Of a stretch of 31,739 bases of DNA, positions 8,171 to 16,364 are shown piece after piece (positions within the stretch are counted from its first letter, which is position 1; every line of letters starts with the position of its first letter). The DNA is taken from NCBI GenBank assembly GCA_002385985.1, contig DGEO01000001.1, positions 5,607-37,345 on the forward strand. Reading direction: 5' to 3'. The stretch comes from Anaerolineaceae bacterium UBA3924. GTDB lineage: Bacteria > Chloroflexota > Anaerolineae > Anaerolineales > Anaerolineaceae. The notes below the pieces were generated by a model, which did not search any database, was not told the DNA's origin, and worked only from the letters and a program-made list of their open reading frames with translations. A program made the translations under genes and the position numbers.

Positions 8171-9202
8171 ATGGGCCTGGTGGAGCAGGTTCTGGCGGGC
8201 GACCGGCTGGCGCTGGCGCGGCTGCTGACGCAGATTGAAAACGACACGCCGGAAGGGCGCGAGGCCCTGGACCGGCTGTTTGCGTTTACAGGCCGCGCGC
8301 ATCTGGTCGGGGTGACCGGCTCACCGGGCACGGGCAAGTCATCGCTGGTCAACCAGCTGGCCCGCGCGTTTCGCCAGCCCGAGGACGGCTCTGACCCGGT
8401 CCGGGTGGCCATTCTGGCCGTGGACCCTTCCAGCCCGTTCAGCGGCGGGGCGCTGCTGGGGGACCGGGTGCGCATGCGCGACCTGAGCGGCGACCCGGAC
8501 GTGTTTATCCGCTCCATGGCTTCGCGCGGGGCGCTGGGCGGCCTGGCGCGTGCCACGGCCGCGCTCTCGCAGGCCCTGGATGCGGCCGGCTACCCGCTGA
8601 TATTGATTGAGACCGTCGGCGCGGGGCAGTCCGAGGTGGACATTGCCCGGCTGGCCCACACCACCATCGTGGTCGAATCCCCCGGCATGGGCGACGATAT
8701 CCAGGCGATTAAGGCCGGCATCCTGGAAATTGCCGACATTCTGGTGGTCAACAAGGCCGACCGGCCCGGCGTCGAGAACACCGAGCGCGCCCTGCGCGCC
8801 ATGCTCGACCTGGGCCACCCGGCGGCGCACAAGCACGGGCCGTCACTCGGCGCCGGTGAGGCTGAACCGGCCGCGGAGCAGGGCTGGGTCCCGCCGGTGC
8901 TGCGGGCGGTCTCCACCCGCGGGGAGGGCGTGGCTGAAATCGCCGCCGCCATCCGCCGGCACGGGGAATATTTGCGTTCCAGCGGGCTGTGGCAGCAGCG
9001 TGAGAAGCTGCGCCTGGAAAGCGAGCTGGATGCGCTGCTGCGCGATTTGCTGGCGCGCCGCTGGCGGGCCGGGCTGGACGAAGACCTGTACCGGCAGACC
9101 TTTGACGGGCTGCTGCAGCGCCAGATTTCGCCGCTGCAGGCGGCCGAAACCTTATTACGCCAGGCTGAGCGCGAAACATCGAATCCCACCCGGGCCAGTT
9201 AA
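8171..9202 (+). CDS. meaB: MeaB/ArgK-type GTPase, chaperone of B12-dependent mutase
   Basis: The 343-residue G3E-family GTPase has Walker A GSPGTGKS (residues 50-57, Lys56). The family segment DPSSPFSGGALLGDRVRM, the switch region ETVGAGQSEVDI and the guanine-specificity motif NKAD follow. MeaB proteins protect methylmalonyl-CoA mutase and gate loading of adenosylcobalamin. Its place nine bases after the cobalamin-binding subunit supports this job. It is unlikely to be an arginine kinase despite the old name ArgK. The region between the NKAD motif and the C-terminal helices carries a short extra loop (about residues 218-240) rich in Gly, Ala and Glu. The start ATG has no strong SD and may rely on coupling. 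Confidence 0.93.
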   Translation: MGLVEQVLAGDRLALARLLTQIENDTPEGREALDRLFAFTGRAHLVGVTGSPGTGKSSLVNQLARAFRQPEDGSDPVRVAILAVDPSSPFSGGALLGDRVRMRDLSGDPDVFIRSMASRGALGGLARATAALSQALDAAGYPLILIETVGAGQSEVDIARLAHTTIVVESPGMGDDIQAIKAGILEIADILVVNKADRPGVENTERALRAMLDLGHPAAHKHGPSLGAGEAEPAAEQGWVPPVLRAVSTRGEGVAEIAAAIRRHGEYLRSSGLWQQREKLRLESELDALLRDLLARRWRAGLDEDLYRQTFDGLLQRQISPLQAAETLLRQAERETSNPTRAS

Positions 9203-9242
9203 GCGCCCGCGGAGACTAGCATAGGTAAGGAGAAGCAAGAGA

Positions 9243-10562
9243 ATGGAACGAACCCTGATTGCAGACCTGCGTGGCAAGCTGGACCAGACGGTAAAGGTGC
9301 AGGGCATGCTGCAGACCCTGCGCGATCAGAAGAAAATGCAGTTTATCGTGCTGCGCGACCGCACCGGCTTGCTGCAGGTGGCCCACTGGAAGGCTGGAAA
9401 CCCCGAGCTGGCCGAGCAGATCTCCAAGATCACCACGGGAAGCATGCTGACCGTCACCGGCAAGGTGGTGGCCAATGAAATCGTCAAGCTGGGCGGGCTG
9501 GAGCTGCAGCTCGAGTCGCTGAAAGTGGAAAGCATGGCCGAATCGCCGCTGCCCTTCGACCCCTTCGGCGACACGCTGCCGTCCATCGACTTCCGCCTGG
9601 ACTGGCGCTATCTTGACCTGCGCCGGGACCTGAACCTGTTGATGTTCAAGGTGGCCACCACCGCCCTGCACGCCATGCGCCAGTACTGGATCGACCACGG
9701 CTTCGTGGAGATCCACTCGCCCAAGCTGCTGGGCGCTCCGTCTGAGAGCGGCGCGGAGCTGTTCGAGCTGGAGTACTTCGGCACCAAGGCCTATCTGGCC
9801 CAGTCGCCGCAGTTCTACAAGCAGATGGCCATGGCCGCCGGTTTTGAGCGCGTCTTTGAGACCGGGCCGGTCTTCCGCGCGGACCCGTCGTTCACCTCGC
9901 GCCACATGACCGAGTTCACCAGCCTGGACATGGAAATGTCCTGGGTGGATTCGCACGAGGACGTGATGGCCTTCGAAGAGGCCATGCTGGCCTACGTCTA
10001 CCAGCAGGTGAAGGATAAGCACGGCGACGAGATCAAGGAGCGCCTGGGCTTTGAGATCGAAGTGCCCACCCTGCCCTTCCCGCGCATCCCCATGAGCCGC
10101 GCGATGGAAATCCTGAAAGAGGTCGGCTACCAGCTGCCTCCGGAAAAGAAGGGTGACGTGGACCCGGGCGGCGAGCGCGCGCTGGCCGATTATGTCAAGA
10201 AGAACATGAACCACGATTTCTTCTTCCTGACCGACTGGCCCATCAGCGTGCGCCCGTTCTACCACATGCGCCACCCGGACAACCCCGGCCTGACCCGCTC
10301 CTTTGACCTGATCGCCAGCGGGCTGGAGATCACCACCGGGGCGCAGCGCGAGCACCGCTACGAGGTGCTGGCTGCCCAGGCGACCGAGAAGGGTCTCAGT
10401 CACGAGCTGATCCAGTTCTACCTGGACTTCTTCCGCTACGGCTGCCCGCCCCACGGCGGTCTGGCCATTGGTCTGGGCCGCCTGCTGATGGTCATGCTGC
10501 GCATACCCAACATTCGCGAGACGGTCTTCCTGTTCCGCGGGCCCAACCGCCTGTCTCCGTAG
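9243..10562 (+). CDS. aspS: Aspartyl-tRNA synthetase, archaeal/eukaryotic type
   Basis: The 439-residue class IIb synthetase has an N-terminal OB-fold (about 15-105) and a catalytic domain. Motif 2 is FRADPSFTSRHMTEF, and the C-terminal motif 3 is GLAIGLGRLLMVML. The aspartate-binding region reads RSFDLIASGLEITTGAQREH, as in AspRS rather than AsnRS. At about 440 residues it lacks the GAD insertion of bacterial AspRS (about 590). It charges tRNA-Asp; members of this type may also charge tRNA-Asn for later amidation, which sequence alone does not settle here. AAGGAG lies ten bases before the ATG. A UUCG-capped terminator follows. Confidence 0.9.
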   Translation: MERTLIADLRGKLDQTVKVQGMLQTLRDQKKMQFIVLRDRTGLLQVAHWKAGNPELAEQISKITTGSMLTVTGKVVANEIVKLGGLELQLESLKVESMAESPLPFDPFGDTLPSIDFRLDWRYLDLRRDLNLLMFKVATTALHAMRQYWIDHGFVEIHSPKLLGAPSESGAELFELEYFGTKAYLAQSPQFYKQMAMAAGFERVFETGPVFRADPSFTSRHMTEFTSLDMEMSWVDSHEDVMAFEEAMLAYVYQQVKDKHGDEIKERLGFEIEVPTLPFPRIPMSRAMEILKEVGYQLPPEKKGDVDPGGERALADYVKKNMNHDFFFLTDWPISVRPFYHMRHPDNPGLTRSFDLIASGLEITTGAQREHRYEVLAAQATEKGLSHELIQFYLDFFRYGCPPHGGLAIGLGRLLMVMLRIPNIRETVFLFRGPNRLSP

Positions 10563-10586
10563 TCCCTTTACAGTTCGGCTGATGAA

Positions 10587-10617
10587 GAGGGGTGAAGTTC
10601 GCTTCACCCTCTCTTTA
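10587..10617 (+). terminator. Intrinsic terminator of aspS with TTCG tetraloop
   Basis: An 8-bp stem GGGTGAAG / CTTCACCC encloses the very stable loop TTCG and is followed by TCTCTTTA. The outer stem has a bulge. Confidence 0.75.
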
Positions 10618-10639
10618 TGCCTGCCCGGCGTGCGGTTTT

Positions 10640-10669
10640 TCGTCACAATTGGCCTGAATCGTTTACAAT
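10640..10669 (+). promoter_or_regulatory. Candidate promoter of the GNAT-prs-mutM operon
   Basis: TCGTCA (10640-10645), an 18-base spacer and TACAAT (10664-10669) stand just after the aspS terminator and 40 bases before the start codon of the first gene. Confidence 0.5.
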
Positions 10670-10708
10670 ATGTACAGAGGTTTAAGCGACCCTTCCCAGG
10701 AGCAAAAC

Positions 10709-11257
10709 ATGCTGCGCGGAAAAAGAATACGCCTTCGACCAGCCGAGCGTAGTGATCTGCCCCATTTTGTGCGCTGGTTCTCGGACCCCGAGGTGACCCG
10801 CTATCTGTCCATGCGCTTCCCGATGAGTATGGCGCGCGAAGAGCAGTGGTTTGAGGACATGCTCAAGCGCCCGCAGGTGGAACACGTGCTCTGCATCGAG
10901 GTCGACCAGGATGGCGAGTGGAAGCTGATCGGCAACTGCGCCTTTCACAAGGTGGACTGGATCAACTCCAGCGCGGAAGTGGGCATCAGCATCGGCGAGA
11001 AGGAGTACTGGAACCAGCATTACGGGCGCGAAGCGCTGGCGGTGCTGGTCAACTACGGCTTCACCGAGCTGAACCTGCACCGCATCTGGCTGCAGGTGTT
11101 TGCCAACAACCCGCGCGGCATCCGGGCGTACGAGTCCATCGGCTTCCGGCACGAAGGCCGCAAGCGCGAGCATGAATACATTAACGGCGAGTACGTAGAC
11201 GACCTGATCATGGGCGTTCTGCGACACGAATGGCAGCTGCCAGATTTCTTGCGTTGA
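10709..11257 (+). CDS. GNAT family N-acetyltransferase (RimJ/RimL-like)
   Basis: The 182-residue protein begins MLRGKRIRLRPAERSDL, typical of the RimJ/RimL branch of GNAT enzymes. It carries YWNQHYGREA (motif A) at about 104-113 and NPRGIRAYESIGFRHEGR near 141-158. These enzymes acetylate N-termini of proteins or small amines, and the substrate here is unknown. ATG 10709 is chosen over an in-frame upstream start because AGGAG lies six bases before it and family alignment starts there. The stop codon overlaps the ribosome-binding site of prs, so the two are translated from one message. Confidence 0.88.
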   Translation: MLRGKRIRLRPAERSDLPHFVRWFSDPEVTRYLSMRFPMSMAREEQWFEDMLKRPQVEHVLCIEVDQDGEWKLIGNCAFHKVDWINSSAEVGISIGEKEYWNQHYGREALAVLVNYGFTELNLHRIWLQVFANNPRGIRAYESIGFRHEGRKREHEYINGEYVDDLIMGVLRHEWQLPDFLR

Positions 11258-11270
11258 GGAGACCCTTTTA

Positions 11271-12272
11271 ATGACCCTGCATCTATCCAGCCACATGCGT
11301 CACGAACACCTGATGTACGGTGATGTCAAGTTGTTTGCCGGTACTGCCTGTCCCGACCTTGCGGAGAAGATCGCCCGGTACCTGAAACTGCCGCTTTCCG
11401 GCCGTGATATTATCACCTTCCCCAACGACAACCTGTTCGTCAAGCTGCACGGCAGCGTGCGCGGGCAGGACTGCTTCGTCATTCAGACCACCTCCGCGCC
11501 GGTGCACCGCAACCTGATGGAGCTGCTGATCCTGATCCAGACGCTGCGCCTGGACTCGGCGGCGCGCATCACTGCCGTGGTTCCCTACCTGGCCTATGCC
11601 CGCTCGGACAAGAAGGACCAGCCGCGGGTGCCCATCACCGCCCGCCTGGTGTGCGACATGATCGAGGTGGCCGGGGCGGACCGCTACATCACCATGGACC
11701 TGCATGCCGGGCAGATTCAGGGCTTCTTCTCCATCCCGGGCGACGTGCTGACTGCCTTCTTCTCGCTGATCGACTACATTCGCCCCAAACTGGCCACCAT
11801 GCGCAACCCGGTAGTGGTCAGCGCGGACCTGGGCTTCGCCAAGAAGGCGCGCAATTACGCCCAGGCGCTCAACCTGCCGCTGGCCTTCATTGAGAAGCGC
11901 CGCCTGGGCAATGACGCCAAGGCAGAGGCGCTGACCATGATCGGCGACGTCAAGGACCGGGACGCCATCATTGTCGACGACGAGATCGACACCGGCGGCT
12001 CCATGGCCCAGGCGATCAAGCTGGTCAAAGAAATGGGCGCCCACGACATTTACGTGTCGTTCGTGCACCCGGGCCTGACGCGCGACGCGCCGCAGCGGCT
12101 GGGCGCGCTGCCGGTCAAAGAATATATCACCACCGATACCATTCCCATCCCGGCCGATAAGATGGCTCACTTCCCCGGGAACCTGACCATCCTCTCGATG
12201 GCCCCGCTGCTGGGCGAGGTGATCTGGCGGGTGAACGCCGGGGTGAGCGTGGGAGCGCTGTTCAACGAGTAG
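11271..12272 (+). CDS. prs: Ribose-phosphate pyrophosphokinase
   Basis: The 333-residue enzyme makes PRPP from ribose 5-phosphate and ATP for nucleotide, histidine and tryptophan synthesis. It has the N-terminal flexible-loop region YLAYARSDKKDQPRVPITA, the TMDLHAGQIQGFF segment, IEKRRLGND and the PRPP-binding loop IVDDEIDTGGSM (Asp236, Asp237, Thr241-Gly-Gly). Serine replaces the usual final threonine of that loop. The DLHAGQIQGFF histidine segment and R/KxxR loop residues look intact. The N-terminus is about 15 residues longer than in common bacterial enzymes. GAGGAG upstream overlaps the end of the GNAT gene. Confidence 0.95.
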   Translation: MTLHLSSHMRHEHLMYGDVKLFAGTACPDLAEKIARYLKLPLSGRDIITFPNDNLFVKLHGSVRGQDCFVIQTTSAPVHRNLMELLILIQTLRLDSAARITAVVPYLAYARSDKKDQPRVPITARLVCDMIEVAGADRYITMDLHAGQIQGFFSIPGDVLTAFFSLIDYIRPKLATMRNPVVVSADLGFAKKARNYAQALNLPLAFIEKRRLGNDAKAEALTMIGDVKDRDAIIVDDEIDTGGSMAQAIKLVKEMGAHDIYVSFVHPGLTRDAPQRLGALPVKEYITTDTIPIPADKMAHFPGNLTILSMAPLLGEVIWRVNAGVSVGALFNE

Positions 12273-12295
12273 TCCAAGGAGGGTGCGCCTGCCGG

Positions 12296-13174
12296 ATGCC
12301 TGAGCTGCCCGAAGTCGAGACCATTGTCCGAGCGCTGCGGCGCGCCCCCGGCGACGAGCACATCGCCGGGAACCGGCCCGGGCCTTCGCTGCTGGGCCGC
12401 AGGATCAGCGCTGCCGAGCTGCTCTGGGAGGGCACGCTGGCCTGGCCGGACGCGCAGACCTTCACCCGCCGCCTGCCCGGGCAGACCGTTCAGGACATCT
12501 ACCGGCGGGGGAAGTTAGCCGTGCTGCAGCTGGATCAGGATGCCCTGCTGGCGCACCTGCGCATGAGCGGCGATCTGCGGGTGGAGGAGGGGTCTTCGTC
12601 ACCCCGCCTCCCCCATGACCGGGCGGTCATCCATTTCGGCGAGAACCTTCGCCTGGTGTTCAACGACATTCGCAAGTTCGGGCGGCTGTGGCTCACCCCG
12701 GACCCGCAGACCGTGCTGGGCGGCCTGGGGCCGGAACCGCTGGACGAGAACCTCACTCCGGAGGTTTTCTACCAGCGGCTGCACGCGCGCCGCCGCCAGC
12801 TCAAGCCCCTGCTGCTCGACCAGACCTTCCTGGCCGGGATGGGCAATATTTACACGGACGAAGCCCTGCACCGCGCCAGGCTGCACCCGCTGACGCCCTC
12901 GGACCGGGTCAGCTTTGAACAGGCCAGCCGCCTGCTGGAGGCGATCCGCCATGTGCTGCGGGCAGGCATTCGCGCCAACGGCGCCAGCATCGACTGGGTC
13001 TACCGCGGAGGATCCTTTCAGCTTACGATGGCTGTCTACGGCCGGGCGGGCAAACCCTGTCCGGTCTGCGGGCAGCCGGTTCAGCGCATCGTGATCGGGC
13101 AGCGCGGGACGCACTTCTGCCCGGTCTGCCAGCCATTCGTTGATACGCCGGAGGAACACAATGGCCAATATTAA
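12296..13174 (+). CDS. mutM: Formamidopyrimidine-DNA glycosylase
   Basis: The 292-residue base-excision-repair enzyme removes oxidised purines such as 8-oxoguanine and cuts the backbone. The start MPELPEVETI supplies the catalytic Pro2 and Glu3. Lys73 (RRGKLAV) matches the conserved lysine. The helix-two-turn-helix segment reads FLAGMGNIYTDEALHRARLHP. The zinc finger has Cys255, Cys258, Cys275 and Cys278, with the conserved arginine Arg270 in QRGTHFCP. It is somewhat longer than usual because of an insertion near residues 18-32. AAGGAGGG lies 11 bases before the start. Its 3' end overlaps the next gene by 14 bases. Confidence 0.96.
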   Translation: MPELPEVETIVRALRRAPGDEHIAGNRPGPSLLGRRISAAELLWEGTLAWPDAQTFTRRLPGQTVQDIYRRGKLAVLQLDQDALLAHLRMSGDLRVEEGSSSPRLPHDRAVIHFGENLRLVFNDIRKFGRLWLTPDPQTVLGGLGPEPLDENLTPEVFYQRLHARRRQLKPLLLDQTFLAGMGNIYTDEALHRARLHPLTPSDRVSFEQASRLLEAIRHVLRAGIRANGASIDWVYRGGSFQLTMAVYGRAGKPCPVCGQPVQRIVIGQRGTHFCPVCQPFVDTPEEHNGQY

Positions 13175-13796
13175 TCTGATGACGCTCTACGTAATCGTTA
13201 TCATCCTGTTCATCGGAGTGCTGGTGGTCGCGGGCCTGCTGATCTTGCTGGCGCTGCGGAACCGGGCGAGCCGGAACGAAGCCGCCGCGGCGGCTGCCCG
13301 GGAAGAGGTCACCCGGCCGGTGTCCCTGTACATCGATCCTGACAGCGGGCATCTGGTGGTGCGGCGACGCGGGCGCTTCCTGGCCTCCTCCTACGGGCTG
13401 CCTCCTGATGAGAAGGAGGAGATGAAGCGGATGGCCGAAGCCTGGCTGGTCTGGCTTGGCTGCAAGACAGAGCTGGACCCCAAGCCGCCGGTTTCGAAGC
13501 CCGCGGTCATCGCGCCGGTCTCTGCGGCCACCCAGCTGAACGGAGGTGTGACAGCTGCGCCGGCGCCCGAGCAGGCCAGCATCGTGGCGCAGATCAACGC
13601 TGTGGTGCAGGAGCTGCTGCCCGAAAGCCCGTACGCGGACAAGTCCATCCAGCTGGTGGAGCGCCCGGGCTGCACCGGGGTGGACGTCTGGATCGGCTCT
13701 CAGCGCTATGAGGGCATCGAGGACGTGGCCGATCCCGGCATCCGTGCCTTCCTGCAGGGGGCTGTCAAGACCTGGGAGCAGCGCGCCGAGCAGTAG
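13161..13796 (+). CDS. Hypothetical protein with one N-terminal membrane helix
   Basis: The 211-residue protein has one strong transmembrane segment (about residues 9-32) followed by a basic stretch (LRNRASRN), which suggests an N-out/C-in anchor. An alanine-rich linker and two soluble parts follow, at about 52-105 and 140-211, separated by a Pro/Ala-rich stretch. No known domain is recognised. The GGAGG seven bases upstream and ATG 13161 lie inside the end of mutM, so translation is coupled. Function cannot be stated. The 148 bases after the stop hold GC-rich hairpins but no T-run. Confidence 0.75.
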   Translation: MANINLMTLYVIVIILFIGVLVVAGLLILLALRNRASRNEAAAAAAREEVTRPVSLYIDPDSGHLVVRRRGRFLASSYGLPPDEKEEMKRMAEAWLVWLGCKTELDPKPPVSKPAVIAPVSAATQLNGGVTAAPAPEQASIVAQINAVVQELLPESPYADKSIQLVERPGCTGVDVWIGSQRYEGIEDVADPGIRAFLQGAVKTWEQRAEQ

Positions 13797-13944
13797 ACCG
13801 GCCTGCTTCCGAGCCGGCGGACCGTGCCCGGGGATCGCCCGGGCGGCGCGGCTGTGCGTCACTGCCAGGGGGAAAGTGAGCTTCCCGGCCCGGCCAGATC
13901 GAGTTTTGAATTCAATGCGACCGCTGAAACAGGCCTGACCTACC

Positions 13945-14766
13945 TCAGTGGAAGGTGATCAGCGGGCAGTCCACCTCGGCCGCGACCGAGGCGGTCACGT
14001 TTGGACGGTAGAGCCTGCGCAGGTTGTGCGAGCTGTAGGGCGAGCCCATGGCGATCAGGTCGTACTGGTGGGCGCGGGCCTGAGCCAGGATCTCTTCGAC
14101 GACCGGCCCATGGCGCAGGCACAGCTCCACCTCCACGCCGAGCTGGCGGGCGCGCTCCAGGGCGTCCTTCAGGTGGGCGGCCTGGGGCGTGTCCGTCTCC
14201 AGCAGGTCCTTCCAGTGGGCGGCGGCCTCGCGGGCAATCTCATAGTCCAGGTTCACCGGCGGGACCACGTGCATCAGGGTGACGCGGGCTTTGGTGAGCG
14301 AGGCCAGCTCGAAGGCCAGGGTTTCGATCGGCACGGCGGAAGCCAGCGCGCCGGTGCTGACCAGAATCTTCTGGATAGGCAGGCAGACTTTGTGCACGCG
14401 GATAATCGGCCCGTCCAGCGCGGCCATCATGTGGCGGAAGCGCCCGCCGTACACCAGGCGGCGCATCACCGGCTGGGGCGGGGCGTTGAACAGGGTGATG
14501 AAATTCTGTCCCTGGGCAAACTGCGGGACCACCTGGTCGAGCACGCCGCGCAGGCGCACCACCTGGTAGACGATCCCAAGCTCAGTCAATTTACTGGTTG
14601 TCTCGCTGATCAGCTCCTCCAGTGGGGCGGCGTTGCTCCGGTCGGTCACGCCCAGGACGGTGACCGGGCGGTGCAGAATCTCCGCCAGGGCCAGGCCGTA
14701 CTCCATGGCCGGCCGGCTGTCGGGATATCCCTGCAGGCAGATCAGCAAATCAAATTTTTCGATCAT
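13945..14766 (-). CDS. Tandem universal stress protein (UspA-like)
   Basis: The 273-residue protein contains two Usp-like halves. The C-terminal half (about 130-273) starts IQKILVSTG and has LTKARVTLMHVVPP, YDLIAMGSPYSSHNLRRLY and a terminal VDCPLITFH. This resembles the ATP-binding G-2x-G-9x-G(S/T) motif, although the first glycine pair is poorly kept. The N-terminal half (about 4-125) is divergent and lacks this motif. Usp proteins help cells survive stress and often bind ATP or AMP. Its ATG overlaps the stop of the CHR gene as ATGA, so it depends on that gene's translation. Confidence 0.8.
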   Translation of the reverse strand: MIEKFDLLICLQGYPDSRPAMEYGLALAEILHRPVTVLGVTDRSNAAPLEELISETTSKLTELGIVYQVVRLRGVLDQVVPQFAQGQNFITLFNAPPQPVMRRLVYGGRFRHMMAALDGPIIRVHKVCLPIQKILVSTGALASAVPIETLAFELASLTKARVTLMHVVPPVNLDYEIAREAAAHWKDLLETDTPQAAHLKDALERARQLGVEVELCLRHGPVVEEILAQARAHQYDLIAMGSPYSSHNLRRLYRPNVTASVAAEVDCPLITFH

Positions 14767-15284
14767 CGGTATACGAATACTCCAATGAGCCCGGCGCCCA
14801 GCAGCACCAGCGGCGCTGGCGCTTTCAGCAGCAGGGCGGCCAGGGTTCCGGCTGCGATGAGAATGGAAATAAAGCCGATGGGTTCGCCCACTTCTCCCTG
14901 GAAGGTCTTCCAGGCGACCGTGACCATCAGCACGGCCACGGCGGGGGTCAGCCCGCGAACGAAATTGGCCAGCCAGGCCTCTCCGCTGATGCGCTGCAGC
15001 AGCGATACGATGGCCAGCAGGATCAGCGTCGGCGGCAGGATGGAACCAACCAGGGCCACCAGTGCTCCCGGCACACCGCCGGCGGAATACCCCACGAACA
15101 TGGCGAGCTGGAGCGCGTCGCTCCCGGGCAGCGCCGAGGAGAATCCGACTGCCTGTACAAACTCCTCCTCGGTCATCAGGCTGCCGACCGCTTCCTCATA
15201 GAGCAGGCCCACCGAAGCCGGGCCGGAGGTGGTCAGCAGGTTTACTTTCAAGAACATCAGGAACAGCTGCCAGAGTTGGCCCAT
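14763..15284 (-). CDS. Half-size CHR-family (chromate transporter-like) membrane protein
   Basis: The 173-residue protein has about five or six hydrophobic segments and one CHR domain. The signs are the TEEEFVQAVGFSSALPG segment, then VGYSAGGVPGALVALVGSILPP. The usual PGP of the family reads PGS (LPGSDALQLA). Short CHR proteins normally work in pairs encoded by adjacent genes. Here no second half is present; the partner position holds a Usp gene. Whether it exports chromate is therefore uncertain. GGGGAGG lies four bases before the ATG. It sits divergently from the SHOCT-like gene. Confidence 0.8.
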   Translation of the reverse strand: MGQLWQLFLMFLKVNLLTTSGPASVGLLYEEAVGSLMTEEEFVQAVGFSSALPGSDALQLAMFVGYSAGGVPGALVALVGSILPPTLILLAIVSLLQRISGEAWLANFVRGLTPAVAVLMVTVAWKTFQGEVGEPIGFISILIAAGTLAALLLKAPAPLVLLGAGLIGVFVYR

Positions 15285-15422
15285 GCTACCTCCCCGGGGT
15301 GTGTCTGTATCCAGTAAAGGTCCGGTAAAGTATCCTGGAAGGATGTCGGGCTGCGGTCCCAGTCTGTCTGCAGCGCTGGATGACCGAGCGGTGTGGACTC
15401 CAGTATCTCCACTTTTTCGCGG

Positions 15423-15428
15423 TACAAT
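15423..15428 (+). promoter_or_regulatory. Candidate -10 box of the SHOCT-like gene
   Basis: TACAAT lies 41 bases before the start codon; the -35 hexamer is not clear. Confidence 0.4.
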
Positions 15429-15469
15429 TAGGATACCTTAAACGCGAGCAGGGCACAAGGAGAAAGCGG

Positions 15470-15853
15470 ATGGCGTCGGCCGAAGAAAGACTGAAAATAC
15501 TCACCCTGATTCAGGAAGGCAAGATCAGCGCGGAGGAAGGCATCCGGCTGCTGGATTCGCTCGAAGCGGGCCAGGCTGCGGAGCCGTCCCGACCGGGCGC
15601 TGCCGAACCGCGCCGGGCGCGCTGGCTGCGGGTGTGCGTGACGGACACCAACACCGACAAGACCCGGGTGAACATCCGCCTGCCGATCACCGTGCTCAGC
15701 GCCGGGGTGAAGATGGGCGCACGCTTTACGCCCGAAGTGGAGGGGCTGGACATCAACCAGCTGATGGATTTTGTCAACTCCGGCACCGTCGGCAAGATCG
15801 TGGACGTGTTCGACGAGGAAGACGGCGAGCACGTGGAAGTCTTTCTGGAGTGA
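15470..15853 (+). CDS. SHOCT-like domain small protein
   Basis: The 127-residue soluble protein starts MASAEERLKILTLIQEGKIS, followed by AEEGIRLLDSLE. This is the short helical SHOCT-like (YvlB N-terminal-type) module, residues 1-30. After a proline/alanine-rich linker, a conserved part (about 50-127) has RVCVTDTNTDKTRVNIRLP and ends in VDVFDEEDGEHVEVFLE, as in proteins found next to membrane stress modules. ATG 15470 is selected because AAGGAG precedes it; the frame is open further upstream across the probable promoter. No function is established. A strong terminator follows. Confidence 0.8.
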   Translation: MASAEERLKILTLIQEGKISAEEGIRLLDSLEAGQAAEPSRPGAAEPRRARWLRVCVTDTNTDKTRVNIRLPITVLSAGVKMGARFTPEVEGLDINQLMDFVNSGTVGKIVDVFDEEDGEHVEVFLE

Positions 15854-15874
15854 CAGCCGGGAAGCGGAATAGAG

Positions 15875-15905
15875 CGGGCACGCTCAGGCGTGCCCGTTTT
15901 TATTT
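15875..15905 (+). terminator. Intrinsic terminator of the SHOCT-like gene
   Basis: A perfect 9-bp stem CGGGCACGC / GCGTGCCCG with a four-base loop is followed by TTTTTATTT. It may also insulate the convergent NifU-like gene. Confidence 0.9.
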
Positions 15906-15915
15906 CCAGCCGGGA

Positions 15916-16167
15916 CTATTCGGCCGGTTCGACCCGCTCGATTTCGGGGAAGAACTGGCGAATGGTGCCTTCCACCCAGCCTTTCAGGGTGGTGGGGGAG
16001 AGCGGACAGCCCAGGCAGGCCCCGCCCAGGCGCACCTTAACGACCTTGCCATCGAAGGACACCAGCTCCACCGAACCGCCGTGGTAGTTTTCGATGTAGG
16101 CGTCCAGGTTTTCAATCAGCCCCCGAAGCTGCTCTTCGGTCGAGAACTGGGGAGAATCATCTGCCAT
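15916..16167 (-). CDS. NifU-like iron-sulfur cluster scaffold (Nfu domain)
   Basis: The 83-residue protein is a single NifU C-terminal domain. It has DGKVVKVRLGGACLGCPLS, in which Cys-x-x-Cys can hold a transferable Fe-S cluster between two subunits. The following helix TTLKGWVEGTIRQFFPEI matches the family. ATG 16167 is preferred over an in-frame GTG two codons earlier because the AGGAC site is about seven bases from the ATG and too close to the GTG. It is probably monocistronic. A TATACT (16203-16208, minus strand) could be its -10 box. Confidence 0.92.
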   Translation of the reverse strand: MADDSPQFSTEEQLRGLIENLDAYIENYHGGSVELVSFDGKVVKVRLGGACLGCPLSPTTLKGWVEGTIRQFFPEIERVEPAE

Positions 16168-16283
16168 GGTCACCGTCCTGTAAGCGTTGGGATGTTGATG
16201 TAAGTATAACCCATGAATGGGTCGGGGCGGGTATTGGGCCCAGCCAGACGCGTGTTATCCTGAAAACAGGTAGTGGGTGTCAT

Positions 16284-16364
16284 CCCCCGGCTTCCTGGCC
16301 GGGAAGGGGGAGGTTTTTGGTGGATGAAGGCGCGAAACCTGGCCGGTTTCGCGCCTTCATCCAC
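16284..16364 (-). repeat. Hairpin repeat unit, copy 1 (minus orientation)
   Basis: A perfect 20-bp stem (16320-16339 with 16345-16364, loop TGGCC) is followed on the minus strand by CAAAAACCT and a C-rich block beginning CCCCCTTCCCGG. The same order occurs in copy 2 at 16574 on the plus strand. Confidence 0.8.

Noticed and set aside
13797..13944. Terminator between the membrane-anchored protein gene and the Usp gene
   Set aside because: GC-rich inverted repeats such as GCCCGGG / CCCGGGC exist, but neither strand has a following T-run, so no call is made.
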